The notes under the pieces: generated by a model | Databases searched by the model: none | Seen by the model: the letters and a program-made list of their open reading frames with translations, nothing else | What the model was told of the DNA's origin: nothing | Assembly: GCA_023254175.1 (NCBI GenBank) | Contig: JALQYJ010000016.1 | Location: 1 to 33,461, forward strand | DNA from: Runella sp. | GTDB lineage: Bacteria > Bacteroidota > Bacteroidia > Cytophagales > Spirosomataceae | DNA length: 33,461 nucleotides | Direction: 5' to 3' | Part shown: in pieces, positions 1 to 8,800 of the stretch | Numbering within the stretch: position 1 is the stretch's first letter | How the letters are laid out: the number at the start of each line of letters is the position of its first letter | Program-made: the position numbers and the translations under genes

Positions 1-925
1 CTTCTAATCGGGAAAGCGGTATAAGCTCACCACCAAGGTTATCTAGTTCATATTCGTGGGGTTCGCGTACATCAATCAATTGAAAATCAATGCCGTTAGT
101 TATTAACTCTTGAAGTTCTTCTGGCGAAATATCGCTTTCGATATCGTTGGTGATTCCACAAAAAGCTTCGTAATCAATCAATTGGGTGACAGTTGGGCGT
201 TCAGGAAGTTTAGGAATCCGAATCGTGCGACTAATCATTGTGAGGGCATCCATGATGAATAGTTTCCCCGAAAGAACCTCTCCAATTCCTGTGATTAGCT
301 TCAAAGCTTCGTTGGCTTGGAGGCAGCCGATAATGCCAGGCAGTACGCCTAATACCCCTGCTTCGGCGCAGTTAGGGGCGAGTTCGGGTGGAGGAGGAGC
401 TGGAAATAAATCGCGGTAGTTGGGGCCATTGTGGTAGTTAAAAACGGCTACCTGCCCTTCAAAACGGTAAATAGCACCGTAAACCAAAGGCTTGTTAAGA
501 AGCAAACAAGCATCGTTGACCAAATAGCGCGTAGGAAAATTATCGGAACCATCCACCACAAAATCGTACAACTCGATGATAGAAAGGGCATTTTGAGAGG
601 TCAGGTTTTCAAAGTACGGATTTACCTTCACAAATGAGTTGAGAGATTCTAACCGCCGTTGCGTTTCTTCCACTTTGGATTTTCCTACCGACTCGCTACC
701 GTACATAATCTGGCGTTGCAGGTTACTGTCATCCACCCGGTCACCATCTACTATTCCAAGCGTACCTACGCCCGCCGCTGCCAAGTACAGCAAAATAGGG
801 CTGCCCAGCCCACCACACCCAATGACCAAAACACGAGCTGCTTTCAGCTTTTGTTGGCCCTCTATTCCGAGGCCAGGAATAAGTAAATGTCGGCTATAAC
901 GTTTCAGTTCTTCGGGCGTAAGCAT
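1..925 (-). CDS. moeB: ThiF/MoeB/HesA-family adenylyltransferase with C-terminal rhodanese domain (3' end outside window)
   Basis: Seen: the minus strand is open from an ATG at 925 to the window edge, about 308 codons. The N-terminus has the E1-like start (LKRYSRHLLIPGLG), the nucleotide-binding GCGGLG at residues 36-41, the DGSDNFPTRY segment and the NCAEAGVLG segment. A rhodanese-like stretch (LIDVREPHEYE) begins near residue 285 and runs off the window. Known: MoeB/ThiF proteins adenylate the C-terminal glycine of MoaD or ThiS in molybdopterin or thiazole synthesis, and a rhodanese fusion can supply the sulfur. Odd: where E. coli MoeB has its first zinc CxxC (CYRC), this protein reads NYRD, so the structural zinc site appears lost. 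Whether the partner is MoaD or ThiS cannot be decided here, so the symbol is provisional. Confidence 0.88.
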   Translation of the reverse strand, partial: MLTPEELKRYSRHLLIPGLGIEGQQKLKAARVLVIGCGGLGSPILLYLAAAGVGTLGIVDGDRVDDSNLQRQIMYGSESVGKSKVEETQRRLESLNSFVKVNPYFENLTSQNALSIIELYDFVVDGSDNFPTRYLVNDACLLLNKPLVYGAIYRFEGQVAVFNYHNGPNYRDLFPAPPPPELAPNCAEAGVLGVLPGIIGCLQANEALKLITGIGEVLSGKLFIMDALTMISRTIRIPKLPERPTVTQLIDYEAFCGITNDIESDISPEELQELITNGIDFQLIDVREPHEYELDNLGGELIPLSRLE

Positions 926-1056
926 GTTTGGTTAAATTTTGTTAACAAGGCGATTAAACCTTTGGTAGGATAAAAGTTCTAAGTGCACGTCGCCACTAAC
1001 AAAGGTGAACATAAACAATTAAAAAATATAATGATAAACTCCAAAACAAAAGTTCC

Positions 1057-1929
1057 ATGAAAATCAATTTGAATGGGCAAAAACTTGCCACTATCTGTTT
1101 ACTTATCGTTACAATGGCTGCTTGTAATCAGGATAATACGTCAGTTAGTCCTGAAAACGTAACCGCTGAAGACAATCAGGCGATTTTGGATGAAACTGAA
1201 GCTGTTTTTACGTACAATGAAGACCTATTCGGTGGTTTTTCGGGAGTACGCGAGGCGGCTACTACAGGAGCGGATAGCGTTGGTGTGGGCATGCGTCCTC
1301 TCAAAAAAGATAACTGCGCTACTATTACCCGTACGCAAGCCAATGGTGTCATTACAATAGTTGTAGACTATGGAACTCCCAGAGATTGTGACGGGCGAAA
1401 AGTAGGTGGAAAAATGACGACACAGATTCCTCTTCGACCTGCTACGAATGCTTCTGGGCTGTTTACCCAAACCATCACGTATGAAAAGTTTCAACGAGGC
1501 CCACGTACCATAAGTGGAAAACACAGTGTAAGCTTAGTGCTTGAAAATGGAAAACTTGTAACAAAGGAAAGCTTCACACAGACTTCTATCACAACCGAAA
1601 ACGGCAAAACAATCTTGTTTAACAGTATTAAAGCCAGAAAAACAGATACCAAAGGCACACCTTTGAATGCCAATGATGACGAAATTGTCATTACAGGATC
1701 TACTACGGCTACTGGCAGCGACGGGAAAACGTTTGCTTCTACCATCACAAAGTCAATTATCGTAAAAGTAGCGTGTAGGGCCACAAGTGGTGGCTTCCCT
1801 GTCATGGGAATCATTGAGATTGTTTGCCCAGAAAAACCAAAATCAATCGTGGATTATGGCGACGGTTCGTGCGACCGTACCTATACCGTCACTACCAACG
1901 GAGTAACCGAAACAAAAATCCGAAAATAA
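1057..1929 (+). CDS. Predicted lipoprotein of unknown function
   Basis: A 290-residue protein with a short basic start, a hydrophobic segment (residues 10-22) and a lipobox ending in TMAAC, giving Cys23 as the probable lipidated residue. The mature part is rich in Thr, Gly and Lys and looks like beta-strand, with little helix. The end carries a DYGDGSCDRTYTVTTNG segment; similar GDGxCD tails occur in many secreted or lipid-anchored Bacteroidota proteins of unknown role (recollection, not searched). It is a single gene: the neighbour upstream is divergent and a terminator-like hairpin follows. I do not recognise a function. Envelope location is an inference from the signal. Confidence 0.75.
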   Translation: MKINLNGQKLATICLLIVTMAACNQDNTSVSPENVTAEDNQAILDETEAVFTYNEDLFGGFSGVREAATTGADSVGVGMRPLKKDNCATITRTQANGVITIVVDYGTPRDCDGRKVGGKMTTQIPLRPATNASGLFTQTITYEKFQRGPRTISGKHSVSLVLENGKLVTKESFTQTSITTENGKTILFNSIKARKTDTKGTPLNANDDEIVITGSTTATGSDGKTFASTITKSIIVKVACRATSGGFPVMGIIEIVCPEKPKSIVDYGDGSCDRTYTVTTNGVTETKIRK

Positions 1930-1973
1930 CCGTACCTCACAGCCATTTTTAGTGAAGTTTGGTTTCCAAAACG

Positions 1974-2020
1974 AAAAAGTCGTCAGTTGTTTTCAAGCAG
2001 CCGACGACTTTCGTGTTTTT
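1974..2020 (+). terminator. Probable terminator after the lipoprotein gene
   Basis: A 9-bp perfect stem pairs 1976-1984 (AAAGTCGTC) with 2003-2011 (GACGACTTT). Inside it a second short stem TTG-TTTT-CAA can form. A T-rich stretch follows at 2015-2020 and an A-run precedes the stem at 1974-1978. It lies 45 nt past the lipoprotein stop and just upstream of the DUF5606 promoter. Confidence 0.55.
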
Positions 2021-2033
2021 CAAGAAAAAGCAT

Positions 2034-2041
2034 TACTTTTG
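2034..2041 (+). promoter_or_regulatory. Bacteroidota-type -7 box upstream of the DUF5606 gene
   Basis: TACTTTTG matches the TAnnTTTG -7 consensus of Bacteroidota primary sigma factors exactly and is followed by TGGCC. No clear -33 TTTG is seen 19-21 nt upstream. Transcription would start near 2047, leaving a leader of about 40 nt before the ATG at 2087. Confidence 0.5.
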
Positions 2042-2086
2042 TGGCCTCATTCTGAAAAATAACTACCGAAAAATCATTAGTGACAT

Positions 2087-2536
2087 ATGGAATTGTTGAA
2101 AGAGATTGCCAACTTCTCGGGTAAGTCGGGTTTGTATCGCATCCTAAAACCAGGACGCGGAGGAGTAATCGTAGAAAGTTTGGACGCAAAGCGTGAAAAG
2201 TCAATGATTGGAGCTTCGGCGCGTGTTTCTGTGTTGAAAGATATTTCTATCTTCATGTCAGATTCGGATCAAGCGACGCCACTTGCTACTGTTTTTGGAA
2301 ACATTCACAGCAAATACCAAGGCGAAGCCCTTGACCTTAAGGCCATGTCAGACTATCAATTGGTCGATTTTATGGGTGGTGTGTTGCCAGGATACGATAC
2401 CGAGCGTGTTTACCTTTCGGATATTCGCAAGATTATTTCTTGGTATAATATTCTATTGGTTCAAATACCTGAAGTGTTTGAGCAAGCGGCCGAAGAACAA
2501 CCAGCCGCCGAAGCCGCCGAAGAAGAAGCTAAGTAA
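2087..2536 (+). CDS. DUF5606 domain-containing protein
   Basis: A 149-residue cytoplasmic protein beginning MELLKEIANFSGKSGLYRILKPGRGGVIVESLD, which I recognise as the start of the DUF5606 family, conserved in Bacteroidota. Residues 1-60 look like a small beta-barrel. Residues 70-130 are helical and include the YQLVDFMGGVLPGYDTERVY segment. The tail (about 135-149) is a low-complexity Ala/Glu stretch. No signal peptide or membrane segment is present. The biochemical role is unknown. It has its own -7 box (2034-2041) and terminator (2557-2587), so it is probably monocistronic. Confidence 0.85.
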   Translation: MELLKEIANFSGKSGLYRILKPGRGGVIVESLDAKREKSMIGASARVSVLKDISIFMSDSDQATPLATVFGNIHSKYQGEALDLKAMSDYQLVDFMGGVLPGYDTERVYLSDIRKIISWYNILLVQIPEVFEQAAEEQPAAEAAEEEAK

Positions 2537-2556
2537 GCGACTAGCAAAAATCGTAG

Positions 2557-2587
2557 AAGCCGTGATATCCATCACGGCTTTTTCTTT
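2557..2587 (+). terminator. Rho-independent terminator after the DUF5606 gene
   Basis: A perfect 10-bp stem pairs 2557-2566 (AAGCCGTGAT) with 2571-2580 (ATCACGGCTT) around an ATCC loop, followed by TTTCTTTT. It ends 12 nt before the next start codon, so it insulates the heparinase-like gene from upstream transcription. Confidence 0.85.
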
Positions 2588-2599
2588 TGAGGAATTTTT

Positions 2600-4483
2600 A
2601 TGAAAAGAGGACTCAATATATTGGCCAACATGGGGCCACGTTACGTGGTGTTTCGCTTTTGGTACGAAGCCCGCCGCCGAATGGGTCTGCTCAAAGCAGC
2701 TTTTCCTACGCAGCCCTCGTTGCAAACGTATTTTTCATTGTCGGCTTGGAGAAAGCAAAAGGTTTGCTTCTTTTTTGAGGGCAAAGAGAATCTAAACAAG
2801 GATTTTCAACCTTTGGAAGAAGAACAAAAACGGTTGATTAACCAACTCCAGGAGTACCGCAATGGCCGCCTGTTGATGTTCAGCGCCACGTATTACGAAG
2901 TGACTGATTGGCTAACTAACCCATCCAATGGCTACCACTACGACGCCACTAAGCACTGGACGGACATTCCCGACTTGTCGCCTGTAGCGGGAGACATTAA
3001 ATACTTGTGGGAAAAATCACGATTCTCTTTTTTGTATCCGTTGATTCGCGGTGATTTTTACTTGGGAGAAAACAATGTCGAAACAGTTTTTCAAGAAATT
3101 GAAAGTTGGATAGATGCTAATCCTATCAACTGCGGCCCCAATTGGCTTTGTAGTCAGGAAATATCGCTGCGAGTACTGAACTGGACCTTTGCGCTTCATT
3201 ACTATAAAAATTCGCCCGTCCTAACGGAAGCTCGTTTTGCAAAAATAATGCACGTATTGTATTGGCAAATGCGTCACGTAGAAGAAAATATCAATTTCTC
3301 GCGTATTGCTGTACGTAATAACCACGCCATTACCGAAACCTTAGCACTGTATCTTGTAGGGCTTTTATACCCGTTTTTCCCCGAATCTATGCGCTGGAAA
3401 CAGCGAGGGAAAAAGTGGTTTGAAGAAGAAATTGCGTATCAAATTTACGAAGACGGTACGTTTTTGCAGTTTTCGATGAACTACCACCGCGTTGTGATTC
3501 AGTTGCTTACGTGGGCTATACGTTTGAGTGAACTTAATGAAGAATCTTTTTCTGAACAAGTGTATCACCGTGCCAAAGCGTCGTTGCATTTTTTAAAAAC
3601 GTGCCAAGATACCCAAACAGGCTGGTTGCCCAATTATGGCAACAACGATGGCGCGTTGTTTTTCCCTTTTAATTCGGCGCACTACCGCGACTACCGCCCG
3701 CAATTGTCGGCGCTTGAAGCAGCACTGGGGCACCCAACTCAGATGACGGAAGACTGTTTTTGGTTTGGAATAACTACGATTTCTCAACCTACTCAAAAAT
3801 CGTTTACAGGTACTTTTTCATTTGAAAAAGGAGGCTATTATGTGGTACGTGATGTGGATGAGAGTGTGACGTTTATTCGATGCGGAGCGTACAAAGATCG
3901 CCCTTTTCAAGCCGATAACTTGCATTTAGATATTTGGGTTAACGGCCACAACCTGTTACGGGACGCGGGCTCGTACTTGTATAATACCGATGAAAAATGG
4001 GTGCGTTATTTTGCAGGAACGGCTTCGCACAACACCGTGATGCTCGGAACTTACGACCAAATGCAAAAAGGATTTCGTTTTGTGTGGTATGATTGGGTGA
4101 AAAAAGCTACAGCTTTTTGGAAACAACAAGACAAAATATGGATTTTTGAAGGGCAAATAGAAGCTTTTGTGCAGGTGGGGAAAGGCATTATTCACCGTAG
4201 GAAAGTGCAGAAAAAACAAGGTGAATTGGTTTGGATAGTCGAAGATTGGTTAGAAAATGCACCTGCCGACCTACCTATGTATCAAATTTGGCATCCGTCG
4301 GAGGTAGCTGAAAAAAGCCTTGAATTGACTGTTTTTGATAAACAAGGCAATCTACTGACTATTTCGGAAGAGGATGGGTGGTATTCAAGCCTTTACGGCA
4401 AAAAAGAAGCATGTAAACGCTGGGTAATAGGTCATTCGGAGCATTATATCAGGACAGAAATGTTCGTTGAGAGTGGGTTGTGA
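2600..4483 (+). CDS. Heparinase II/III family protein (polysaccharide-lyase-like)
   Basis: A 627-residue protein. Residues about 120-390 form the alpha-toroid expected of heparinase II/III-like lyases, including RNNHAITETLALY (N240, N241, H242) and SMNYHRVV (Y295, H296). Residues about 400-600 match the C-terminal beta-sandwich, including DNLHLDIWVNG and GTASHNTVML (H477). These are the kinds of Asn, His and Tyr residues used by the family in beta-elimination of uronate-containing polysaccharides. The N-terminus (MKRGLNILANMGPRYVVFRFWYEARRRMG) lacks a clear signal peptide. Such relatives often sit in capsule or exopolysaccharide loci, but no glycosyltransferase is next to it here. A GAGGAA sequence 7-12 nt upstream supports the ATG at 2600. 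The substrate cannot be read from sequence. Confidence 0.82.
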   Translation: MKRGLNILANMGPRYVVFRFWYEARRRMGLLKAAFPTQPSLQTYFSLSAWRKQKVCFFFEGKENLNKDFQPLEEEQKRLINQLQEYRNGRLLMFSATYYEVTDWLTNPSNGYHYDATKHWTDIPDLSPVAGDIKYLWEKSRFSFLYPLIRGDFYLGENNVETVFQEIESWIDANPINCGPNWLCSQEISLRVLNWTFALHYYKNSPVLTEARFAKIMHVLYWQMRHVEENINFSRIAVRNNHAITETLALYLVGLLYPFFPESMRWKQRGKKWFEEEIAYQIYEDGTFLQFSMNYHRVVIQLLTWAIRLSELNEESFSEQVYHRAKASLHFLKTCQDTQTGWLPNYGNNDGALFFPFNSAHYRDYRPQLSALEAALGHPTQMTEDCFWFGITTISQPTQKSFTGTFSFEKGGYYVVRDVDESVTFIRCGAYKDRPFQADNLHLDIWVNGHNLLRDAGSYLYNTDEKWVRYFAGTASHNTVMLGTYDQMQKGFRFVWYDWVKKATAFWKQQDKIWIFEGQIEAFVQVGKGIIHRRKVQKKQGELVWIVEDWLENAPADLPMYQIWHPSEVAEKSLELTVFDKQGNLLTISEEDGWYSSLYGKKEACKRWVIGHSEHYIRTEMFVESGL

Positions 4484-4512
4484 GCAACCCTCAGCACGGT
4501 TGCTTACAACCC
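4475..4512 (+). repeat. Imperfect hairpin overlapping the heparinase-like stop codon, with a further nearby copy
   Basis: Arm 4475-4489 (GGGTTGTGAGCAACC) pairs over 15 bp, with one G-U, to 4498-4512 (GGTTGCTTACAACCC). The loop is 8 nt and the TGA stop (4481-4483) lies inside the first arm. A degenerate further copy of the second arm, GGTTGTTCATAACCC, begins near 4528, and both forward copies are followed by GAA. It may aid 3'-end formation or mRNA stability; only a short T-run follows. Confidence 0.5.
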
Positions 4513-4543
4513 GAATTTTATGCCGAAGGTTGTTCATAACCCG

Positions 4544-4582
4544 AAAAAAAGAAGCCGCTTACGATTTCGCAAGCGGCTTCTT
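4544..4582 (-). terminator. Rho-independent terminator of porV between convergent genes
   Basis: A perfect 10-bp stem pairs 4551-4560 (GAAGCCGCTT) with 4571-4580 (AAGCGGCTTC) around a 10-nt loop. Read on the minus strand it is followed by seven T residues (complement of 4544-4550), the correct order for ending porV transcription. On the plus strand only TT follows the stem, so it should work less well for the heparinase-like gene. Confidence 0.82.
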
Positions 4583-4597
4583 GAAAAATGAAAACGA

Positions 4598-5794
4598 TTA
4601 GTTCTCGTTTTCGTTATTGTCAATCGCCATATCGGCGGCTTTTTTAAACATATCTACGATGAGCGATACACGGAAGGTATTGGCCAGTGGGCTACCTTGT
4701 GTTTGTGGCATCAAGTAAGCGAAGTCGATACCATAACGCTGTTGGATACGTGCTCCAAATCCTACAGTGAAGTACTTGCGATTTCCTTTGGTTCTAGCTT
4801 CATTGAAATAACCTGCCCGTACGGCAAATACTTCGTTGTACCAATACTCAGCCCCTGCCGAAATCATAAACTCACGAAGTTCCTCGCTTGCCCCCCCTGG
4901 AGCATCCGAAAATGAGCTAAATATGGACGAGACACTGCTACGGTTGGGGTCTTTACCAGCCGTGATTTTACCCGATGCATCACGAATGGGGGGGGTTGGA
5001 ATCATTAACTTATTCAAATCCATAGTAAACGTAACCTTGTTGTAAGGGTCGATGTAGCGAGTTGCCGCTCCACCCAACTTGAAGGTTGTTGGAATAAAGC
5101 CATTTTCGGTTCCGCCGTAGTTTACTTTACCCCCGATGTTCTGAAGCATTAACCCGAACGAATACCCCCAGCCTTTGCCAGTACCTTCGTCGATGTTTTC
5201 AGTTTTGTAATAAGCACTCAAATCACCTGCGGCAGTTGTACCAGGTTTAAGGGCCGAGTTTCCCATTACCTGAACACCTCCCCCAAGATTAGAGTTGATG
5301 TATTTAAGGTTCAAGCCCATCGAAAACTTATCCGAAAGTTTACGAGAGTAGGCTACTGAAGCATAAAATTCGTTCGAATAATAATTGCCCAGCAACGTTC
5401 CAAAACTGTTACGTGCTTGAAACATACCATGGTCAAAGTACATAAGGCTAACGCCTACTGCTTGGTTTTTGCCAATTTTTTTGTACCCAGATAAATAAGC
5501 AAAGTACATATCTTCGGTTACGTTGCGTAACCAAGGAGTATAAGAAAAAGCTACGCCATAGTTTTTGGTAGCATTGGCCAATTTAGCCGATCCCCAATAA
5601 ACCGAATTAGCATCTGGACTAAGTGCGACTCCCGCATCTCCCAAAGCAGCACTTCGTGCATCTGGCGTAAAAGCCGCAAAGGGAACCGATGCAATCACAG
5701 GTCCACCAGTTGTATCTTGGCCAGTTTGAGAGAAGGATATGAAAGAAGTACAAAGACCCACCACAAAGAAGACGGGAGAAATTTTTCTTAGCAT
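4598..5794 (-). CDS. porV: PorV, type IX secretion outer-membrane protein
   Basis: I place the start at the ATG at 5794, giving 398 residues that open with a clean signal peptide (MLRKISPVFFVVGLCTSFISFSQ). The reading frame stays open back to 5875, but that extension would begin upstream of a good -7 box (5851-5858) and would bury the signal peptide. After the signal comes the conserved VPFAAFTPDARSAALGDAGVALSPDANSVYWG segment of PorV/LptO proteins. Repeated amphipathic strands of an FadL-like barrel follow, and the C-terminal part includes EYWYNEVFAVRAGYFNEARTKGNRKYFTVGFG. Known: PorV shuttles T9SS cargo from the translocon to the PorU-containing attachment complex. It lies directly downstream of porU, as in many Bacteroidota. 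Confidence 0.93.
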   Translation of the reverse strand: MLRKISPVFFVVGLCTSFISFSQTGQDTTGGPVIASVPFAAFTPDARSAALGDAGVALSPDANSVYWGSAKLANATKNYGVAFSYTPWLRNVTEDMYFAYLSGYKKIGKNQAVGVSLMYFDHGMFQARNSFGTLLGNYYSNEFYASVAYSRKLSDKFSMGLNLKYINSNLGGGVQVMGNSALKPGTTAAGDLSAYYKTENIDEGTGKGWGYSFGLMLQNIGGKVNYGGTENGFIPTTFKLGGAATRYIDPYNKVTFTMDLNKLMIPTPPIRDASGKITAGKDPNRSSVSSIFSSFSDAPGGASEELREFMISAGAEYWYNEVFAVRAGYFNEARTKGNRKYFTVGFGARIQQRYGIDFAYLMPQTQGSPLANTFRVSLIVDMFKKAADMAIDNNENEN

Positions 5795-5850
5795 AAGGAA
5801 ATGGAAGAAATGTGACTGTGTCAAGAGACGTACATTTATTTTAAAACGCG

Positions 5851-5858
5851 CAAAGATA
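5851..5858 (-). promoter_or_regulatory. Bacteroidota-type -7 box upstream of porV
   Basis: On the minus strand this reads TATCTTTG followed by CGCG, an exact TAnnTTTG match. It lies between the porU stop and the porV ATG at 5794. A TTTG occurs 14 nt further upstream, closer than the usual 19-21 nt, so the -33 match is poor. It suggests that porV can be transcribed separately from porU and supports the shorter porV start. Confidence 0.5.
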
Positions 5859-5878
5859 GTAATTCCTATTTTCAAAAT

Positions 5879-8800
5879 CTATTTTGGTTTTATTAACTTA
5901 CCCCCCACTATTTGAGTCTGTTGGCGAGTAAGAGATTTTATCGTAATTCGATACACATATATGCCCACTGGTACAGGCTGGTGGTGCTGCATAGCGGCGT
6001 TCCAATTTATGGCGGTTAGGATAGCATCCGAATTATAAAAGGTTTTCATCTCGCTCTTTACCAAATTCCCACTGATGTCATAAATAAAGGTCGTTATTTC
6101 GACATCTTCTCCTTCATTAACCAGTTCTACTTGTAGGGTGGCTTGTTCTGTAAACGGATTAGGGTAAGCAATAACGTTTTTTACAATAGTCGATTTTTTG
6201 CCTACCTTAAATCGTAACGTACTTTCGTTCCAATTAGTATACGTGTCGGCCACTTTTAGTCGGAGTAGATAGTCTCCCGCGGGTAATTTTTTAAAAGGAT
6301 AACGAACTGTGCCGCGTTTAAAATTGTCCTGAATAGCCGAAAAGTAATCGTTTATCACTACCGAAAGGGTGTCATTGAGGGTCAACGTCATGGGTTGCAG
6401 CACATTAATTCCGTTGTCGTCAGAAAGATTTGCGATGAGAAGTGGGCTGTCATCGACTGGGTTATCCTCTATAAAATTTTCGTCATTGAGATACATTTGG
6501 ATAACTGGCGGCTGGGTGTCGTTTAGGTGGGTGTTGATTCCTCCCACCATTATTTTACGACTTCCTCCTATGGCATTGGCACTACTATCCGCATTGATAG
6601 CATAGATTTGTACCAACCCGTTTCCGAATTTTGTGTCAATGTTTTTGGGGACAACAAAATCAGCGAAAAACAGGCCATTTTTAACGCTTACTTTACCTTC
6701 AAAAATTTTACTTTTATACTGTTTGTAAGGCATTTTACTACCTTCGCTACCGAGTGTCATTAGCTGGTTTTCTTTGTCAAAGATACTGATGCTTGCCACT
6801 CCATTGAAATCACCCACCAGAATATTCCCGCGTTTAATTTGGCCGCTGATGCGCGCCTTTCCGCCCGCTTTTAGGGTGTCCAGTGTCGTTATATCTACGT
6901 CAAAATCGGGGTAATTGAGGCGTAAAGAAGGGTCACCAAGGAGCGTAAAATTTCGGTTAAAAACGCCGCTAAAGCTTTTATTTTTGGTCATTCGCATCAA
7001 ATCACCCAAGCGTGGTACGTCTCCGCTGGTACGTTCGAGCGCACTTTCGTAAAAAGCTTCATTGAGTAAAAAATTGGTACTGGCATACACAGGTCTTGCG
7101 GTGGTCAGCATAGCAATGGCGCCCCCTCTGGGGCTCAAAACGGCCAATTCGGCACCTGAAACCTCGCCAGGGTTGTCGTATCGACCAAACTCACAAGTAG
7201 CAGTGATAATGAGTGGTAAGTTGTCGAGATTGCGCCAACTTAAAATGTTTTGCAGGGTGACGATTTGTTCATCGGCCCAAATCGAAATACCTCCGTGGCC
7301 TGTGTAGTTCATAATTAATACCCCTTCATCAATCAATCGGTCGATGGTTTTGCTTGCTTCGGGGGCGTGAACGGGGGTGCCGATTTGGGGGAAAGCATCT
7401 ACATAGACCTTTTGAAGCTCGTAAGAGGCCGTCTTCGAAGCAATTTGCGTAGATAAGTTTTCGGCATCTTGTTGGTGTAAATTGGCATCGCCATCATCAG
7501 CCACAAACGCAATTTTTTGCTGCCATTTACCGCGTCCGCGTTTGGCCACATAACGGATTAATTTATCCACCACAGTTTCGGCTTCGGTAATCGTCTTGAC
7601 AGGCAAACGTCCCACTCCAATGTCCAGTAAGTGGTTTCCGCTAAAATCTTCAACCCATTCGCCGTCGGTTGATTTTAAAAACCCAAAATAATCGTCGGAC
7701 GTAAAACTCAGTACAGGGTGCCCCGACTCGCGGCTTTCGTAGGATGGCACAAAATAGGTCATTTCGAGGGGGGAGAATGCCTTGAGGTTATTTTTGTAGT
7801 CGTAGGTAGCATCGCCAAACAATAAAAGGTATTTTAGTGTATTAGGTTGACGGTTGTTCAAAAATCGAGCGTAGTCTCGAATGGCTGTTGGGTCAGCTTG
7901 TCCCGATGCAAATTCGTTATAGATTTGATTTGTGGTGACGACAATAACATCCAAACCATCGTTTTGGCGGCGAAAAGTAGCGAGTCGTTGTGCCTGTTTA
8001 AGCCAGATAGGCGATGAGATAATTAGTAAGTTAGGAGTTAGAAGATCGCGAAGATTCTGGTTTGAAACGGCTTGTGCGGAAACTGGAGTCAACAATTGTG
8101 TTTCCGAAAACGCTACAAAGCGGCGAAGTAGTTTTCCCGAAGTTCCAAAAACTGCCTCTGCTCCCGATAAACGAAACGATTGAGCGGCAGGACGTAGCGG
8201 ATTAGTGACGTCCCAAAGTTGCATTTGAGCGCTGGCCTGACCAATCTGATAGCGAACCGAATCTTGGGTTAATGAAGCAAGAGATTGAAAAATAGTGGGT
8301 TGGGTGTATAAACGAAGGCTACGCTGAATTTGCAATCCAAAAAAATCTAAATACCCTTCGGCATTGGCTTGTCCTGCTTTGTCGAAGGTCAGGGAGGTAG
8401 TAACCCGCGTTGTTGCGTTCGAGAGTTGGCCATCGTAGGTTTTTTGGGTTCGCCAACCTTTGGAATCGTAGCGATAAGTTGTGACCGTTCCCATGGTTTG
8501 TTCGCCTAAGGTTTGCCCATTGACCCCGACCACAAATTTGGTAGTGACTTGCGCGGCAGCTACGCTGGCTACGGTCACTTTAACGGGGCTGTTGGGAAGT
8601 AGCCCTTCTAAGTCAGCCGAAAAATCTTGGCGGGTTTGGTTTCCAAAATACTCCCCCCACCATTCACGTCCTGACTGAACACGGTTGTAGATTTCACTTT
8701 CCCGAAAAACGTAATCGTCAAAAATAGTTTGTATCACTCCCGAATTCCCTGAGGGATAGGTTGATAGTCGAAGCCCCGCTTGCGTCGCCTCTAGTTGTAA

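Noticed and set aside
5795-5875. N-terminal extension of porV to 5875
   Set aside because: It would start upstream of a good -7 box and place 27 non-conserved residues before a complete signal peptide.
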